From: Rhizobium indicum | Lineage (GTDB): Bacteria; Pseudomonadota; Alphaproteobacteria; Rhizobiales; Rhizobiaceae | Length of the DNA stretch: 64,000 nucleotides | Direction: 5' to 3' | NCBI RefSeq assembly: GCF_005862305.2 | Contig: NZ_CP054021.1 | Span: 1,550,001-1,614,000, forward strand | In this document: positions 45,114-56,887 of the stretch, in pieces | How positions within the stretch are numbered: position 1 is the stretch's first letter | Layout: the number at the start of each line of letters is the position of its first letter | Position numbers and translations under genes: made by a program | The notes under the pieces: generated by a model | Seen by the model: only the letters and a program-made list of their open reading frames with translations | Databases searched by the model: none | Told to the model about the DNA's origin: nothing

Positions 45114-45171
45114 GGCCGATTACTCCGACTAGATGCTAGGATCCAAATAGACTTATATTGAGGATTCATGA

Positions 45172-46065
45172 ATGAGGCGCGATGAACTGGGTGACCTGGC
45201 AGCCTTCCTGACGGTCGCTGAAGAACGAAGCTTCACACGCGCGGCAGCACTGCTGGGGACATCGCAATCCTCCCTCAGCCATACAGTGCGCCGACTGGAA
45301 GATCGCATGGGCCTCCGGCTCCTGACGCGGACGACCCGCACCGTTGTTCCGACCGAGGCCGGGGAGCAGCTGGCCGAAACGCTGCGACCTGCGTTCAATG
45401 ATATCCGCAGCCGGCTGGATGCACTTGGCGCCATGCGTCATGCGCCGGGAGGCACGATACGCATCACTTCGACCCGGCATGCCGCAGAAACGATCCTCAT
45501 GCCTGCCGTAAAGGGATTGATGCGGTCTTACCCGGATATCAACATCGAGATCTCTGTCGACAATCGGCTGATTGATCTTGTGAACGAGCGCTTTGACGCC
45601 GGGGTCCGGCTTGGGGAGCATATCGAAAAAGATATGATCGCGCTCAAGATCGGACCGGAAATGCGCATGCTGGTCGTTGCCTCGCCGGATTATTTCGCAC
45701 GGCATCCGAAACCGGCCACTCCGCATGACCTGACGCAGCACCACTGCATCAATCTCAGGCTTGCAACTGTTGGCGGCTTGTACGCCTGGGAGTTCGAAAA
45801 AGACGGCAAGCCGCTGAATGTTCGTGTGGAAGGTCAGTTCATCTGCAATGACGTCCAGATGATCGTCGATGCGGCGCTGGGCGGTTTTGGTCTGGCATGC
45901 CTGCCAGACGATTACCTGCTGCCGCTGATCCGTGAAGGAAAACTGGTGCCCGTGCTGGAGGACTGGTCACCGCCATTTTCTGGATATCACCTTTACTATC
46001 CGAGCAGACGGCTTGCTTCCCCCGCATTCTCGCTTCTGGTGAATGCATTGCGTTATCGCAGTTGA
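45172..46065 (+). CDS. LysR-family regulator
   Basis: 297 residues, winged helix at 6-65 (DLAAFLTVAEERSFTRAAALLGTSQSSLSHTVRRLEDRMGLRLLTRTTRTVVPT) and a type-2 sensor domain. It is a paralog of the LysR at 36211. It is divergent from the CMD-cupin/flavodoxin pair, which it likely controls. GAGGA lies eight bases before the start. Confidence 0.93.
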   Translation: MRRDELGDLAAFLTVAEERSFTRAAALLGTSQSSLSHTVRRLEDRMGLRLLTRTTRTVVPTEAGEQLAETLRPAFNDIRSRLDALGAMRHAPGGTIRITSTRHAAETILMPAVKGLMRSYPDINIEISVDNRLIDLVNERFDAGVRLGEHIEKDMIALKIGPEMRMLVVASPDYFARHPKPATPHDLTQHHCINLRLATVGGLYAWEFEKDGKPLNVRVEGQFICNDVQMIVDAALGGFGLACLPDDYLLPLIREGKLVPVLEDWSPPFSGYHLYYPSRRLASPAFSLLVNALRYRS

Positions 46066-46135
46066 TTTCGCCCGGGACGGAAAGGACGCACGGCGCTCAA
46101 TGTCGCCGAGACGCGCAAAGGCAAATGTGCGGGAC

Positions 46136-46591
46136 TTAAAACGAAACCGCCTTGCCCTTCTTGAAAGGCTCCATGCCCCGGCGGGCGAGTTCGTCGGCGC
46201 GTTCGTTTTCCGGGTGGCCGGCATGGCCCTTCACCCAGTGCAGCGTCACCTTGTGGCGGTCACGGGCCGCCTCCAGCGCCTGCCAGAGTTCGGCATTCTT
46301 CACCGGCTTCTTGTCGGCGGTTTTCCAGCCGTTTTTCTTCCAGCCGAAAATCCACTTGGAGATGCCGTCCTTGACATAGGCGCTGTCGGTATAGAGATCG
46401 ACCTCGCAAGGGCTCTTCAAGGCCGATAGCGCCGAGATCGCCGCCAGCAGCTCCATGCGATTGTTGGTCGTATCCGCCTCGCCGCCGCAAAGCTCCTTTT
46501 CGACATCGCCATAACGCAGCACGGCGCCCCAGCCACCCGGGCCGGGATTGCCGGAGCATGCGCCGTCGGTGAAGATATCGACGTGTTTCAT
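46136..46591 (-). CDS. rnhA: Ribonuclease HI
   Basis: 151 residues. Cleaves RNA in RNA-DNA hybrids. The catalytic set is D9 ([16 protein letters not shown]), E in [10 protein letters not shown] in YTDSAYV, and D in NERADELAR; the basic handle [18 protein letters not shown] is present. Its ATG overlaps the thrB stop by four bases, so it is the second gene of thrB-rnhA. Confidence 0.97.
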   Translation of the reverse strand: MKHVDIFTDGACSGNPGPGGWGAVLRYGDVEKELCGGEADTTNNRMELLAAISALSALKSPCEVDLYTDSAYVKDGISKWIFGWKKNGWKTADKKPVKNAELWQALEAARDRHKVTLHWVKGHAGHPENERADELARRGMEPFKKGKAVSF

Positions 46592-47553
46592 AGGCTCAAT
46601 CCGTATTCGGCCGGCGTTTTGATCTGGCGGTGGAACCGCAGCTTGCGGAGATATTCGAGCGGGTCCTTCTTGGTGACCATGGCACCTTCCGGCGTCGTCA
46701 GCCAGTCATAGAGCCGGGTCAGGAAGAAGCGCAGCGCGGATCCGCGCGACAGCACCGGCAGGGCTGCGATTTCGGCATCGCTCAGCGGCCGGACGCTCTG
46801 GTAACCCTCGAGCATCGCCGTGCCCTTGGTGATGTTGTAGGCGCCGTCCTTCTCGAAGCACCAGGCATTCAGGCAGATCGAGACGTCATAGGCGAGCAGG
46901 TCGTTGCAGGCGAAATAGAAGTCGATCAGGCCGGAGAGCTGGTCGCCGAGGAAGAAGACGTTGTCGGGGAAGAGGTCGGCATGGATGACGCCGGCCGGCA
47001 GGCCACTCGGCCAGGCGGTGGAGAGGAAGTCAAGTTCGTTGCGGATTTCGGTCTGCAGGCCGGGCTCGACCTCGCCGGCGCGCGCTTCGGATTTTTCCCA
47101 CAGCCCCCGCCAGCCGTCGATCGACAGGGCATTCGGCCGCTTCAGCTCAAACCCGTCACCGGCCACATGCATCTCGGCCAGCGCCCTGCCGACCTCGCGG
47201 CAATGTTTCGCCTCCGGCTTTCTCAGCCACATGCCTTCGAGGAAGGAGATCAGCGCCGCCGGACGGCCGGACAGCGAGCCGAGCAGCGCGCCATCGCGGC
47301 GCGGCAGCGGCAGCGGGCAGGACAGACCGCGGGCGGAAAGATGCTGCATCAGGCCGAGGAAGAAAGGCAGGTCGCTCTTTTCCACCCGCTTCTCATAGAG
47401 CGTCAGGATCAGCGGATCCTTGGAGGTGTGAAGCAGGAAGTTGGAATTTTCGACGCCTTCGGCAATGCCCTTGTAGGAGAGCAGCGTGCCTGCGTCATAT
47501 TCCGTCAGGAACCACTTCAGATCGTCTTCGGCGATATCGGTATAGACTGCCAA
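46588..47553 (-). CDS. thrB: Homoserine kinase (ThrB, APH-fold type)
   Basis: 321 residues. Phosphorylates homoserine, the step before ThrC (encoded at 17487). It belongs to the aminoglycoside-phosphotransferase fold: catalytic loop [14 protein letters not shown] (HxDxxxxN) and metal site [11 protein letters not shown]. The N-terminus [24 protein letters not shown] is family-typical. Overlaps rnhA. Confidence 0.96.
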   Translation of the reverse strand: MAVYTDIAEDDLKWFLTEYDAGTLLSYKGIAEGVENSNFLLHTSKDPLILTLYEKRVEKSDLPFFLGLMQHLSARGLSCPLPLPRRDGALLGSLSGRPAALISFLEGMWLRKPEAKHCREVGRALAEMHVAGDGFELKRPNALSIDGWRGLWEKSEARAGEVEPGLQTEIRNELDFLSTAWPSGLPAGVIHADLFPDNVFFLGDQLSGLIDFYFACNDLLAYDVSICLNAWCFEKDGAYNITKGTAMLEGYQSVRPLSDAEIAALPVLSRGSALRFFLTRLYDWLTTPEGAMVTKKDPLEYLRKLRFHRQIKTPAEYGLSL

Positions 47554-47623
47554 GTGAGGTCTCGCCCTTCATGCCTTGTTGATATTGGATTTGCCGGAGT
47601 GGACGCCAGGCCGAAAGGCCGAT

Positions 47624-48625
47624 CTAGCCGTTGACGAAGGCCATGTCGGCCGCCGTCAGCTCGATATTGCGCAGTTCGCGGTTGACGAGGAAGTTTTCAG
47701 TTTCCTGCACCGTTTCGGCCAGCTCGACGCGAGCGTCGAAGCGGGCGCGGAAGGCCTCGATGATCTCGTTGACGATGACCTCGGGGGCCGAGGCGCCGGC
47801 GGAAAGGCCGAGCGTCGAAATCGCGCCGATCTCGTCCCAGTCGAGCTCGGCGGCGCGCTGCACGAGGATCGATTTCTTCGCCCCTGCCCTGAGCGCCACT
47901 TCGACGAGACGCTTGGAATTGGACGAATTCGGCGCGCCGACGATGATGAAGAGATCGCAGCCGGGGGCTGCCTGCTTCACCACTTCCTGGCGGTTGGTCG
48001 TCGCATAACAGATCGAGTCCGCTGCCGGCGCCGTCAGGTTCGGGAAGCGCTCGTGCAGGCGGGTGATGACGCCGGCCGTATCGTCGACCGACAGCGTCGT
48101 CTGGGTGACATAGCCGAGATTGTCGGGATCGACGGGGACATAAGCGTCGGCATCCTCGATCGTCTCGATCAGCGAGACCGAACCCTCCGGCAGCTGACCC
48201 ATCGTGCCGATCACCTCAGGATGGCCGGCATGGCCGATAAGGACGACATGGCGGCCGAGGCGATTGTGGCGCATCGCCTGCTTGTGGACCTTTGAGACCA
48301 GCGGGCAGGTGGCGTCGAGATAGAAGAGGTTGCGGCTTGCCGCATCCTCCGGCACGGATTTCGGCACGCCGTGAGCGGAAAAAACCACCGGCTGGGCGCG
48401 ATGTTCGGCCGGGATCTCGTCCAGTTCCTCGACGAAGACGGCGCCCTTGGCTTCCAGCCCTTCGACGACATAGCGATTATGGACAATCTCGTGGCGCACA
48501 TAGACCGGCGCGCCATAGGATTTCAGCGCCAGCACGACGATCTGGATGGCGCGGTCGACGCCGGCACAGAAGCCGCGCGGGCCGCAGAGCCGGATCGTCA
48601 AAGGAGGTTTCGCCGCAATATTCAT
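47624..48625 (-). CDS. ispH: 4-hydroxy-3-methylbut-2-enyl diphosphate reductase
   Basis: 333 residues. Last enzyme of the MEP isoprenoid pathway, making IPP and DMAPP. The iron-sulfur cysteines lie in [10 protein letters not shown] (C20), [11 protein letters not shown] and [11 protein letters not shown], and the substrate loop is [11 protein letters not shown]. Full length. Transcribed toward thrB with 70 bp between, so possibly one operon. A type-III repeat lies upstream. Confidence 0.97.
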   Translation of the reverse strand: MNIAAKPPLTIRLCGPRGFCAGVDRAIQIVVLALKSYGAPVYVRHEIVHNRYVVEGLEAKGAVFVEELDEIPAEHRAQPVVFSAHGVPKSVPEDAASRNLFYLDATCPLVSKVHKQAMRHNRLGRHVVLIGHAGHPEVIGTMGQLPEGSVSLIETIEDADAYVPVDPDNLGYVTQTTLSVDDTAGVITRLHERFPNLTAPAADSICYATTNRQEVVKQAAPGCDLFIIVGAPNSSNSKRLVEVALRAGAKKSILVQRAAELDWDEIGAISTLGLSAGASAPEVIVNEIIEAFRARFDARVELAETVQETENFLVNRELRNIELTAADMAFVNG

Positions 48626-48642
48626 GTCTGTTCCACAAATTC

Positions 48643-48793
48643 CTCATTCCTGTGCTCGTCACAGGAATCCAGCCACGGCGCGTCGGCGCCGTGAATGACT
48701 GTCAACATCCTCGTCCCTCTTCCGCGCCCAAGGACTTGGCGCACTGGATTCCTGTGACATCCCTCGGGTTAAACCCGAGGACAGGAATGAGGG
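48643..48793. repeat. Type-III dispersed repeat, copy B
   Basis: Starts CCTCATTCCTGTGCTCGTCA and CACAGGAATCCAGCCACGGC, ends ACAGGAATGAGGG, with inner CGCCGTGAATGACTGTC and GCGCCCAAGGACTTGGCGC blocks. It is inverted relative to copy A at 16398-16532, with some extra sequence before the right end. Confidence 0.85.
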
Positions 48794-48881
48794 AGAACTT
48801 GGCAACGTCCAGCTTCAACAGCAACGTCCCGCGTAGGGCTTAGGGACCTCTAGCCCAATATGGTCGAGAATTGAAGTGATA

Positions 48882-49637
48882 CTATTGCTGAGGTGGCTTG
48901 GCACCCTTGCGGAACCAGGAGATCGCCACCACGACGAGAAGCACGGCGGCCAGCCCGTACCAGGTGAAAGCATATTGCAGATGGTCGTTCGGCAGATCCA
49001 CCTGGGTGACGCCGCCGATCGGCAGGCCGGCCGGATTGGGGGTGGAATCGGCATCGACGAAAAAGGGAATGACGCTCGCTTTCTCCAGCCCGACGCTCTC
49101 GGCCATGACGTCGAGATCCTTCCAGTAGAAGATGTTCTTGGCGACGTCGTTGTCGGGCACCACCCAGGAGGGCTTGCCGGGAAGCTTTTCGCGCGCCAGG
49201 CCGGTGACGGTCTGCTGATCCGTCAGCTGGCCCTGCATGCGCATTTCCGGCTCCTTATTGTCAAAGGGAACGAAGCCGCGATTGACGAAGAGAAAGCGCC
49301 CGTCGGCAAGCTCCAGCGGGGTATAGATGTAATAGCCGGTCTGGCCGCGCCAGGTGGCGAAGAAGTGCCGCTCCTTGTTATTGATGTAGCGGCCGGCGGC
49401 GGTGACCTTGCGGTATTCGATGTCCCCGCCCGTCGCCGCCATCGCCTCGATGTCGGCCAACGGCACGGGGCTTGCTGCCTGCCGCGCGGCGATATCGGCG
49501 ATCAGGCCCTCCTTCCAGTGCAGGCGCTCCACCTGCCAGGTGCCGAGCGAAATCAGGATGGCAAGAGCGATCAGCACCAGGATGCCGGTGAAAACCGGCA
49601 GCCGGCGGCGCGGCGCGGCATGGTCGATATCAGTCAC
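48882..49637 (-). CDS. SURF1-family cytochrome oxidase assembly protein
   Basis: 251 residues with an N-terminal membrane helix (about 14-34, VFTGILVLIALAILISLGTWQ; GTWQV--L-WK is the SURF1 signature) and a C-terminal helix (about 225-243). Inner motifs include ERHFFATWRGQTGYYIYTPLEL and LFVNRGFVPFD. SURF1 helps insert heme a into aa3 oxidase. Its start overlaps the DUF983 gene by eight bases; the oxidase operon is 1.6 kb away. Confidence 0.93.
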   Translation of the reverse strand: MTDIDHAAPRRRLPVFTGILVLIALAILISLGTWQVERLHWKEGLIADIAARQAASPVPLADIEAMAATGGDIEYRKVTAAGRYINNKERHFFATWRGQTGYYIYTPLELADGRFLFVNRGFVPFDNKEPEMRMQGQLTDQQTVTGLAREKLPGKPSWVVPDNDVAKNIFYWKDLDVMAESVGLEKASVIPFFVDADSTPNPAGLPIGGVTQVDLPNDHLQYAFTWYGLAAVLLVVVAISWFRKGAKPPQQ

Positions 49638-50010
49638 TCAGGCGTCCTTCGCGGGCATTATGGCGGTATTGCATGGCGATCAGGATGCCCTTGAACCAGC
49701 GCAGCGTCAGCAGCGACAGGATAATCGTCAACGGAGCAAAGAGCAGGATATGCACCCAGATCGGCGGCCCATAATTCACCTGCAGCCACAACACCATGCC
49801 GATGACGATGAAGCCGACGATGAGGATGACGAAGACGGCGGGGCCGTCACCGGAATCGGCGAAGGAATAATCGAGGCCGCAGGCGGCGCAACGCGGCTTT
49901 ACGCCGAGCAGGCCGTCGAACAGTTTGCCTTGGCCGCAGCGTGGGCAGCAGCCCTTGATGCCGGTTTTCACCGGATCGACGGGCGGAAAATGGGCGCTGT
50001 CCTCGTTCAT
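49630..50010 (-). CDS. DUF983 zinc-ribbon membrane protein
   Basis: 126 residues from MNEDSAHFPPVD, with AAGGAG just upstream. A zinc ribbon (CPRCGQGKLFDGLLGVKPRCAACGLDY) leads to two membrane helices (about 60-80 and 85-105). DUF983 genes commonly neighbour cox and SURF1 genes, as here. Role not established. Longer readings of this frame run through the 50140-50181 inverted repeat and are not credible. Confidence 0.9.
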   Translation of the reverse strand: MNEDSAHFPPVDPVKTGIKGCCPRCGQGKLFDGLLGVKPRCAACGLDYSFADSGDGPAVFVILIVGFIVIGMVLWLQVNYGPPIWVHILLFAPLTIILSLLTLRWFKGILIAMQYRHNAREGRLSD

Positions 50011-50139
50011 TCCACTCCTTCTGGCCACTCCTTCTGGCCATTCCTTCCGGCAGCCTTGGTGGTCGCGGCGCGATGCCGCCTTAACTCTCCCATAAAGTAT
50101 TCGCAGGACGAAGGGAAATGCCTGCGTGATTTCGTCCCG

Positions 50140-50181
50140 CTGATAGTTCCTCACATCGGAATCGATGTGAGGAACTATCAG
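50140..50181. repeat. Perfect 19-bp inverted repeat
   Basis: CTGATAGTTCCTCACATCG (50140-50158), loop GAAT, and its exact reverse complement (50163-50181). It lies between the divergent DUF983 and kinase-like genes. There is no T-run on either side, so it is not an ordinary terminator. Confidence 0.95.
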
Positions 50182-50182
50182 C

Positions 50183-50237
50183 AATTCAAAGTGTTACAGC
50201 GTCCTTGCCGCGTCCGAAAAGTCGCGCGGCGCTGTAA
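50183..50237. repeat. Dispersed stem-loop repeat (TTACAGCG...CGCTGTAA)
   Basis: Outer stem TTACAGCG (50194-50201) with CGCTGTAA (50230-50237) and inner CCGCG/CGCGG form a stem-loop. A partial copy lies at 26392-26416. It begins one base after the perfect inverted repeat. Similar elements are, from memory, frequent in rhizobial genomes. Confidence 0.6.
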
Positions 50238-50267
50238 TGATTCGCGCCAAACAGAAGAAGAAGACTG

Positions 50268-50909
50268 ATGACCAATGATAGCCATTCCGTGCAGATCATT
50301 ATCCTGAACGGCGCGCCGCGGAGCGGCAAATCAAGCATCGCGCGCGCGGTACAGGAACACTTCGAAGGGCCGTGGATCAACCTCGGCGTCGACAGCTACA
50401 ATGCCATGACACCGAAACGCTACCTTCCGGGCATCGGATTGCGGCCGGGCGGCGAACGGCCGGACCTGGAGGAACTGGTGCCGTTCTTTTATGCGGCGCT
50501 CTACGAATCGATCGCCATCCATGCCAGCCTGGGGCTTAATGTCATCGCCGATCTCGGCCACCATGACAGTTATTCGCAGCCGCTCGGCATCCTCGCCGAT
50601 TGCGCCCGGCGACTGGAAGACTTTCCCGTGCTGTTCGTCGGCGTGCGCTGTCCGATCGAGACGATCATGCAGCGGCGCGACATTGTCCAAGAAGGGCGCG
50701 AGACGCTTTATCTCAGCGCCACGGAGGACGTGCCCATTCCAGAACCGGTGCAGCGCTGGCAGGACGAGGTGCATCGTCCCGGCATCTACGACATGGAGGT
50801 CGATACGTCAGTGCTGACACCACTCGAATGCGCCGAGGCGATCCGCCATCAGTTGGATCTCGGCATTCCCGAACCTTCGGCCTTCGAACGGATCGCCGGG
50901 GCGCGCTGA
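50268..50909 (+). CDS. Chloramphenicol-phosphotransferase-like P-loop kinase
   Basis: 213 residues. Walker A is GAPRSGKSS near residue 15 in QIIILNGAPRSGKSSIARAVQ; ADLGHHDSY, LFVGVRCPIETIMQRRD and VHRPGIYDMEVDTS follow the CPT pattern. In Streptomyces CPT inactivates chloramphenicol; most homologs in soil bacteria have unknown small-molecule substrates. Single gene divergent from DUF983-SURF1. Confidence 0.85.
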   Translation: MTNDSHSVQIIILNGAPRSGKSSIARAVQEHFEGPWINLGVDSYNAMTPKRYLPGIGLRPGGERPDLEELVPFFYAALYESIAIHASLGLNVIADLGHHDSYSQPLGILADCARRLEDFPVLFVGVRCPIETIMQRRDIVQEGRETLYLSATEDVPIPEPVQRWQDEVHRPGIYDMEVDTSVLTPLECAEAIRHQLDLGIPEPSAFERIAGAR

Positions 50910-50962
50910 GGCGATAAAAGCGGGCACGAGGGCCTTCATCGGCCCAGGAGATTGCCGCACCT

Positions 50963-51139
50963 GCCCCTCATCCGGCTGCCGCCACCAACCGGGGTCGAGC
51001 CACGGGTCTCGACCCGTCCTTCGGACCCCCGAAAACGGGACGAAGGGACATGCCGCGACCTCTCCGTCCCTCTCTCGCGTCTCGTATGGCACGTCCCCTC
51101 TCCCCGTTTTTTACGGGGAGAGGGTTAGGGTGAGGGGGC
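50963..51139. repeat. Type-I Rhizobium intergenic repeat (inverted copy)
   Basis: Begins GCCCCTCATCCGGCTGCCGC and ends GGGAGAGGGTTAGGGTGAGG GGGC, i.e. the reverse orientation of the 1381-1519 copy. Longer than the others because of an insert with CGAGCCACGGGTCTCGACCC. With the terminator at 51199 it fills the 334-bp gap 50910-51244. Confidence 0.8.
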
Positions 51140-51198
51140 AGCCGTCGGCGCAAGCCGGACATCAGTGGCACGAGGCCAAGCAAACGAGATTTGCCAAC

Positions 51199-51228
51199 AA
51201 AAAAGGCGGGCACGAGGCCCGCCTTTTC
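51199..51228 (-). terminator. Rho-independent terminator of the cox operon
   Basis: A 7-bp stem GGCGGGC/GCCCGCC, flanked by AAAAAA and TTTT, gives a T-run on the minus strand directly after ctaE. The T tract on the plus strand means it may also stop transcripts from the other side. Confidence 0.9.
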
Positions 51229-51244
51229 TCAAATATCGTTCCGG

Positions 51245-52120
51245 TCAACCGGCTACCGGAGCGCCCCAGCCGCCCCAGACGTAGATGCAGAAGAACAGGA
51301 ACAGCCAGACGACGTCGACGAAATGCCAGTACCAGGCCGCTGCCTCGAAGCCGAAATGCTGTTTCGGGGTGAAGTCGCCGCGCAGCGCACGGATCAGGCA
51401 GACAGCCAGGAAGATCGTGCCGACGAGGACGTGGAAGCCGTGGAAGCCGGTCGCCATGAAGAAGGTCGCGCCGTAGATCGAGCTCTTGAAGGCGAACGGG
51501 GCGTGAGCATATTCGTAGGCCTGAACGGCCGAGAAGAACATACCGAGCAGCACGGTCAGCGTCAGGCCCTGGATCAGGCCCTTGCGGTCGTTGTGCAGCA
51601 GCGCATGGTGCGCCCAGGTGACCGTGGTGCCCGACAGGAGCAGGATGACGGTGTTGTAGATCGGCAGGTGCCAGGGGTCGAGAACCTCGATACCCTTCGG
51701 CGGCCAGGTGCCGCCGGTATAGAGCACGCGCGAGGCCTGAATCGCTTCGTTCGGATAGAGGCTAACGTCGAAATAGGCCCAGAACCAGGCGACGAAGAAC
51801 ATCACTTCCGAAGCAATGAACATGATCATGCCGTAGCGCAGGTGCAGCGAGACGACACGGGTGTGGGCGCCCTCATGGGCTTCCTTCACCGTATCGGCCC
51901 ACCAGCCATACATGACGTAGAGCACCAGCGCGAAGCCGATATAGAAAACCCAGGGATTGGCAAGCTCGAAGCCGGCGACCTTGAAGGAGCCGCCATTGAG
52001 ATAACGCATGTAGCAGACGCCGCCGAGCGCCATGATGAAGGCGCCGAGCGAGGCTAGAATCGGCCAGGGGCTCGGATCGATGATGTGATAGTCGTGATTC
52101 TTCTGGTGAGCATCGGCCAT
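51245..52120 (-). CDS. ctaE: Cytochrome c oxidase subunit III
   Basis: 291 residues, seven predicted membrane helices, full-length COX3. Motifs: NHDYHIIDPSPWPILASLGAF at the start, WWADTVKEAHEGAHT, ASEVMFFVAWFWAYFDVSL, and FMATGFHGFHVLVGTIFL. Core subunit of the aa3-type oxidase in the inner membrane. Last gene before the terminator. Confidence 0.97.
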   Translation of the reverse strand: MADAHQKNHDYHIIDPSPWPILASLGAFIMALGGVCYMRYLNGGSFKVAGFELANPWVFYIGFALVLYVMYGWWADTVKEAHEGAHTRVVSLHLRYGMIMFIASEVMFFVAWFWAYFDVSLYPNEAIQASRVLYTGGTWPPKGIEVLDPWHLPIYNTVILLLSGTTVTWAHHALLHNDRKGLIQGLTLTVLLGMFFSAVQAYEYAHAPFAFKSSIYGATFFMATGFHGFHVLVGTIFLAVCLIRALRGDFTPKQHFGFEAAAWYWHFVDVVWLFLFFCIYVWGGWGAPVAG

Positions 52121-52181
52121 GTCGTTATCCCCGGATGTCTTCCTTCACTCCGCTCCCGGCATAGCCGGAAACGAGCCTTGA

Positions 52182-52790
52182 TCAAAGTTTCTTTTCAATC
52201 TTCTCCGCTCCACCCTCATTCGAAGCCACCGGCTTCGGACCCTCTTTCGGGTAGAACGTATATGACAGCGTGATCGTATGGATATTCTTCGATTCCACCG
52301 CCTTGACGATTTCAGGATCGATGTAGAACACGACAGGCATGTCGAGCTTCTCGCCCGGCTTCAGGTCCGTTTCCGTAAAGCAGAAACATTGCACCTTGTT
52401 GAAATAGACGCCGGCTTCGCCCGGCGTGACGTTGAAAACCGCCTGGCCGCGCTGGGTCTCGTTCGAACGATTCTCGGCGGTGAAATTGACCTGGATGGTC
52501 TCGCCGATCTTCGGGTTGACCTCGCGCTCGACCGGCTTGAAGTCCCACTGCAGGCCGGGGGCGACATTGGCGTCGAAGGTGACGCGCATCGTGCGGTCGA
52601 GCACGACGCTCGACACCTGGTCGACGCGCTGCGTCGTGCCGTTATAGCCGGTCACCTGGCAGAAGATGCGGTAGAGCGGCACGGCGGCGTAGCTCATCGC
52701 GCCCATGCCGAAGACGAAGCTCAGGCACATCATGACGACGGCGCCGTTGTTGCGGCCGGGCTTTTTCGGTGCGGCGGGGTTATCGCTCAT
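52182..52790 (-). CDS. ctaG: Cytochrome c oxidase copper-assembly protein CtaG/Cox11
   Basis: 202 residues from [16 protein letters not shown]. One N-terminal membrane helix (about 16-38), then a periplasmic immunoglobulin-like domain carrying the copper motif CFCF (KVQCFCFTE) and [16 protein letters not shown] near the membrane. It delivers copper to the CuB site of subunit I. Its start overlaps the CoxF-like stop by four bases. Confidence 0.95.
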   Translation of the reverse strand: MSDNPAAPKKPGRNNGAVVMMCLSFVFGMGAMSYAAVPLYRIFCQVTGYNGTTQRVDQVSSVVLDRTMRVTFDANVAPGLQWDFKPVEREVNPKIGETIQVNFTAENRSNETQRGQAVFNVTPGEAGVYFNKVQCFCFTETDLKPGEKLDMPVVFYIDPEIVKAVESKNIHTITLSYTFYPKEGPKPVASNEGGAEKIEKKL

Positions 52791-52927
52791 CCGGCCGTTC
52801 CCCCGCCGATCTTCACGATTGCCATCACGTAGAAGAGAACGACGAGGCCGGCAAGCACCAGCCCGAGAGCCACGTTGCGGTTGCGGCGCGACTTGAGTTG
52901 CTTTTCCGTGAGCTTGACCAATTCCAT
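52787..52927 (-). CDS. coxF: CoxF-like small membrane protein of the cox operon
   Basis: 46 residues: [20 protein letters not shown], then one membrane helix ([20 protein letters not shown]) and GGGTAG. ATGA overlaps on both sides (ctaB stop and ctaG start) fix its limits. Position between ctaB and ctaG and the basic-then-helix layout match the small CoxF proteins of Rhizobiales. Role in oxidase assembly is inferred. Confidence 0.87.
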   Translation of the reverse strand: MELVKLTEKQLKSRRNRNVALGLVLAGLVVLFYVMAIVKIGGGTAG

Positions 52928-53880
52928 CAGAACCAACCTCCCGCATGCGAGACCAGCACCGACGCCAGCCGGTCGATCATCAAGGCGGAGAACACGGCGA
53001 AGAGATAAAAGATCGAGAAGCCGAAAAGCTTCTTCGCCGGGATCATCTTCAAATCGCCGTCGGGCATGCGCCAGACGGCGATGGAACAGTATATGAAGAT
53101 CGCGCCGAGGGCGGCGGCGACCAGGCCATAGCCGAGGCTTGCGAAACCGAGGAAGGACGGCAATACCGCGCAGACGGCGGTCAGCACCGCATAGGCGACG
53201 ATCTGATGCTTGGTCACCCGTTCGCCGGCAACGTTCGGCAGCATCGGCACCCCGACGGCCTCGTAGTCGCGCATCTTGAAGAGGGCAAGCGCCCAGAAAT
53301 GCGCCGGCGTCCACAGGAAGATGATGAGGAAGAGAACGGTGCTCTCGATCGTCACGCTGTTGGTCACGCAGGCCCAGCCGATCATCGGCGGGAAGGCGCC
53401 GGCAGCACCGCCGATGACGATGTTCTGCGGCGTCGAGCGCTTCAGCCACATGGTGTAGACCACGGCATAGAAGAAGATGGTGAAGGCGAGGATGCCGGCC
53501 GAGAGCCAGTTGACGGCGAGACCAAGAATCACGACCGAGAAGCCGGACAGCACCAGGCCGAAGGCGAGCGCCTCGGAGGGCGCGATGCGGCCGGCCGGGA
53601 TCGGGCGGTTGGCGGTGCGGCTCATGATGGCGTCGATATCGGCGTCATACCACATGTTCAGCGCGCCGGAGGCGCCGGCGCCGACGGCGATGCAGAGGAT
53701 GGCGATCATGCCGAGGACCGGATGGATATGGCCCGGCGCCAGCACGAGACCGGCAAAGGCAGTGAAGACCACGAGCGACATGACCCGTGGCTTCAGCAAT
53801 TCGAAATAATCGCGCGCACTCGCTTCCGACAATTCGCCGTCCTTTGCAAGCACCTCGTGATTGTCGATAACCGTCATCAT
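52927..53880 (-). CDS. ctaB: Protoheme IX farnesyltransferase
   Basis: 317 residues. Makes heme O from heme B, on the way to heme A. UbiA-family prenyltransferase with [21 protein letters not shown] (NxxxDxxxD metal site) and about nine membrane helices. The stop overlaps the coxF ATG. A strong hairpin at 53900-53934 separates it from ctaD upstream. Confidence 0.97.
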   Translation of the reverse strand: MMTVIDNHEVLAKDGELSEASARDYFELLKPRVMSLVVFTAFAGLVLAPGHIHPVLGMIAILCIAVGAGASGALNMWYDADIDAIMSRTANRPIPAGRIAPSEALAFGLVLSGFSVVILGLAVNWLSAGILAFTIFFYAVVYTMWLKRSTPQNIVIGGAAGAFPPMIGWACVTNSVTIESTVLFLIIFLWTPAHFWALALFKMRDYEAVGVPMLPNVAGERVTKHQIVAYAVLTAVCAVLPSFLGFASLGYGLVAAALGAIFIYCSIAVWRMPDGDLKMIPAKKLFGFSIFYLFAVFSALMIDRLASVLVSHAGGWF

Positions 53881-53899
53881 TCCGTCCTGAATGTCTTAC

Positions 53900-53934
53900 C
53901 ATCAGGACGCCGTATCGAGTGCGGCGTCCTGATG
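53900..53934. terminator. 13-bp perfect hairpin inside the cox operon
   Basis: CATCAGGACGCCG (53900-53912) pairs with CGGCGTCCTGATG (53922-53934) over a 9-nt loop, in the 64-bp gap between ctaD and ctaB. There is no T-run, so it may be an mRNA-processing or stability element, or a partial terminator, that lowers expression of the assembly genes relative to ctaC-ctaD. Confidence 0.65.
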
Positions 53935-53944
53935 CCCGCGCAAT

Positions 53945-56547
<2,603 letters not shown>

Positions 56548-56887
56548 CACCTTATTATCTCCCTCGAGCGCTTGACCTGCAAAATACAACGCAGAATCCT
56601 TGCCATCTTCAGCGCTTCAAACCACAGTTTGGCATTCGCCGCAACAGGTCAGAGCAATTGTCTATGCGGCATTTTTGCTCAAAGCATAGGCAGGTCAGAA
56701 CGGCAAAACATCCCAAGTTTTTCATCAGCATATGAAAAATCGGCTTTCCGGCCAATCCGCGCGCGACACATTATTTCGCAAAGGTCCAATTTCCGCCGCA
56801 GTCCCCCGGTTTTCACGGGGTGGGGCTTTTCATTTTTGGTGGGCAGCTTCAACAATAGCCGCAATGATTCGATATCCAGAGGTTTCC

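Noticed and set aside
49630..50184. Long form of the DUF983 ORF starting at 50184
   Set aside because: The extension is read through the 19-bp inverted repeat; the ribosome site supports the start at 50010.
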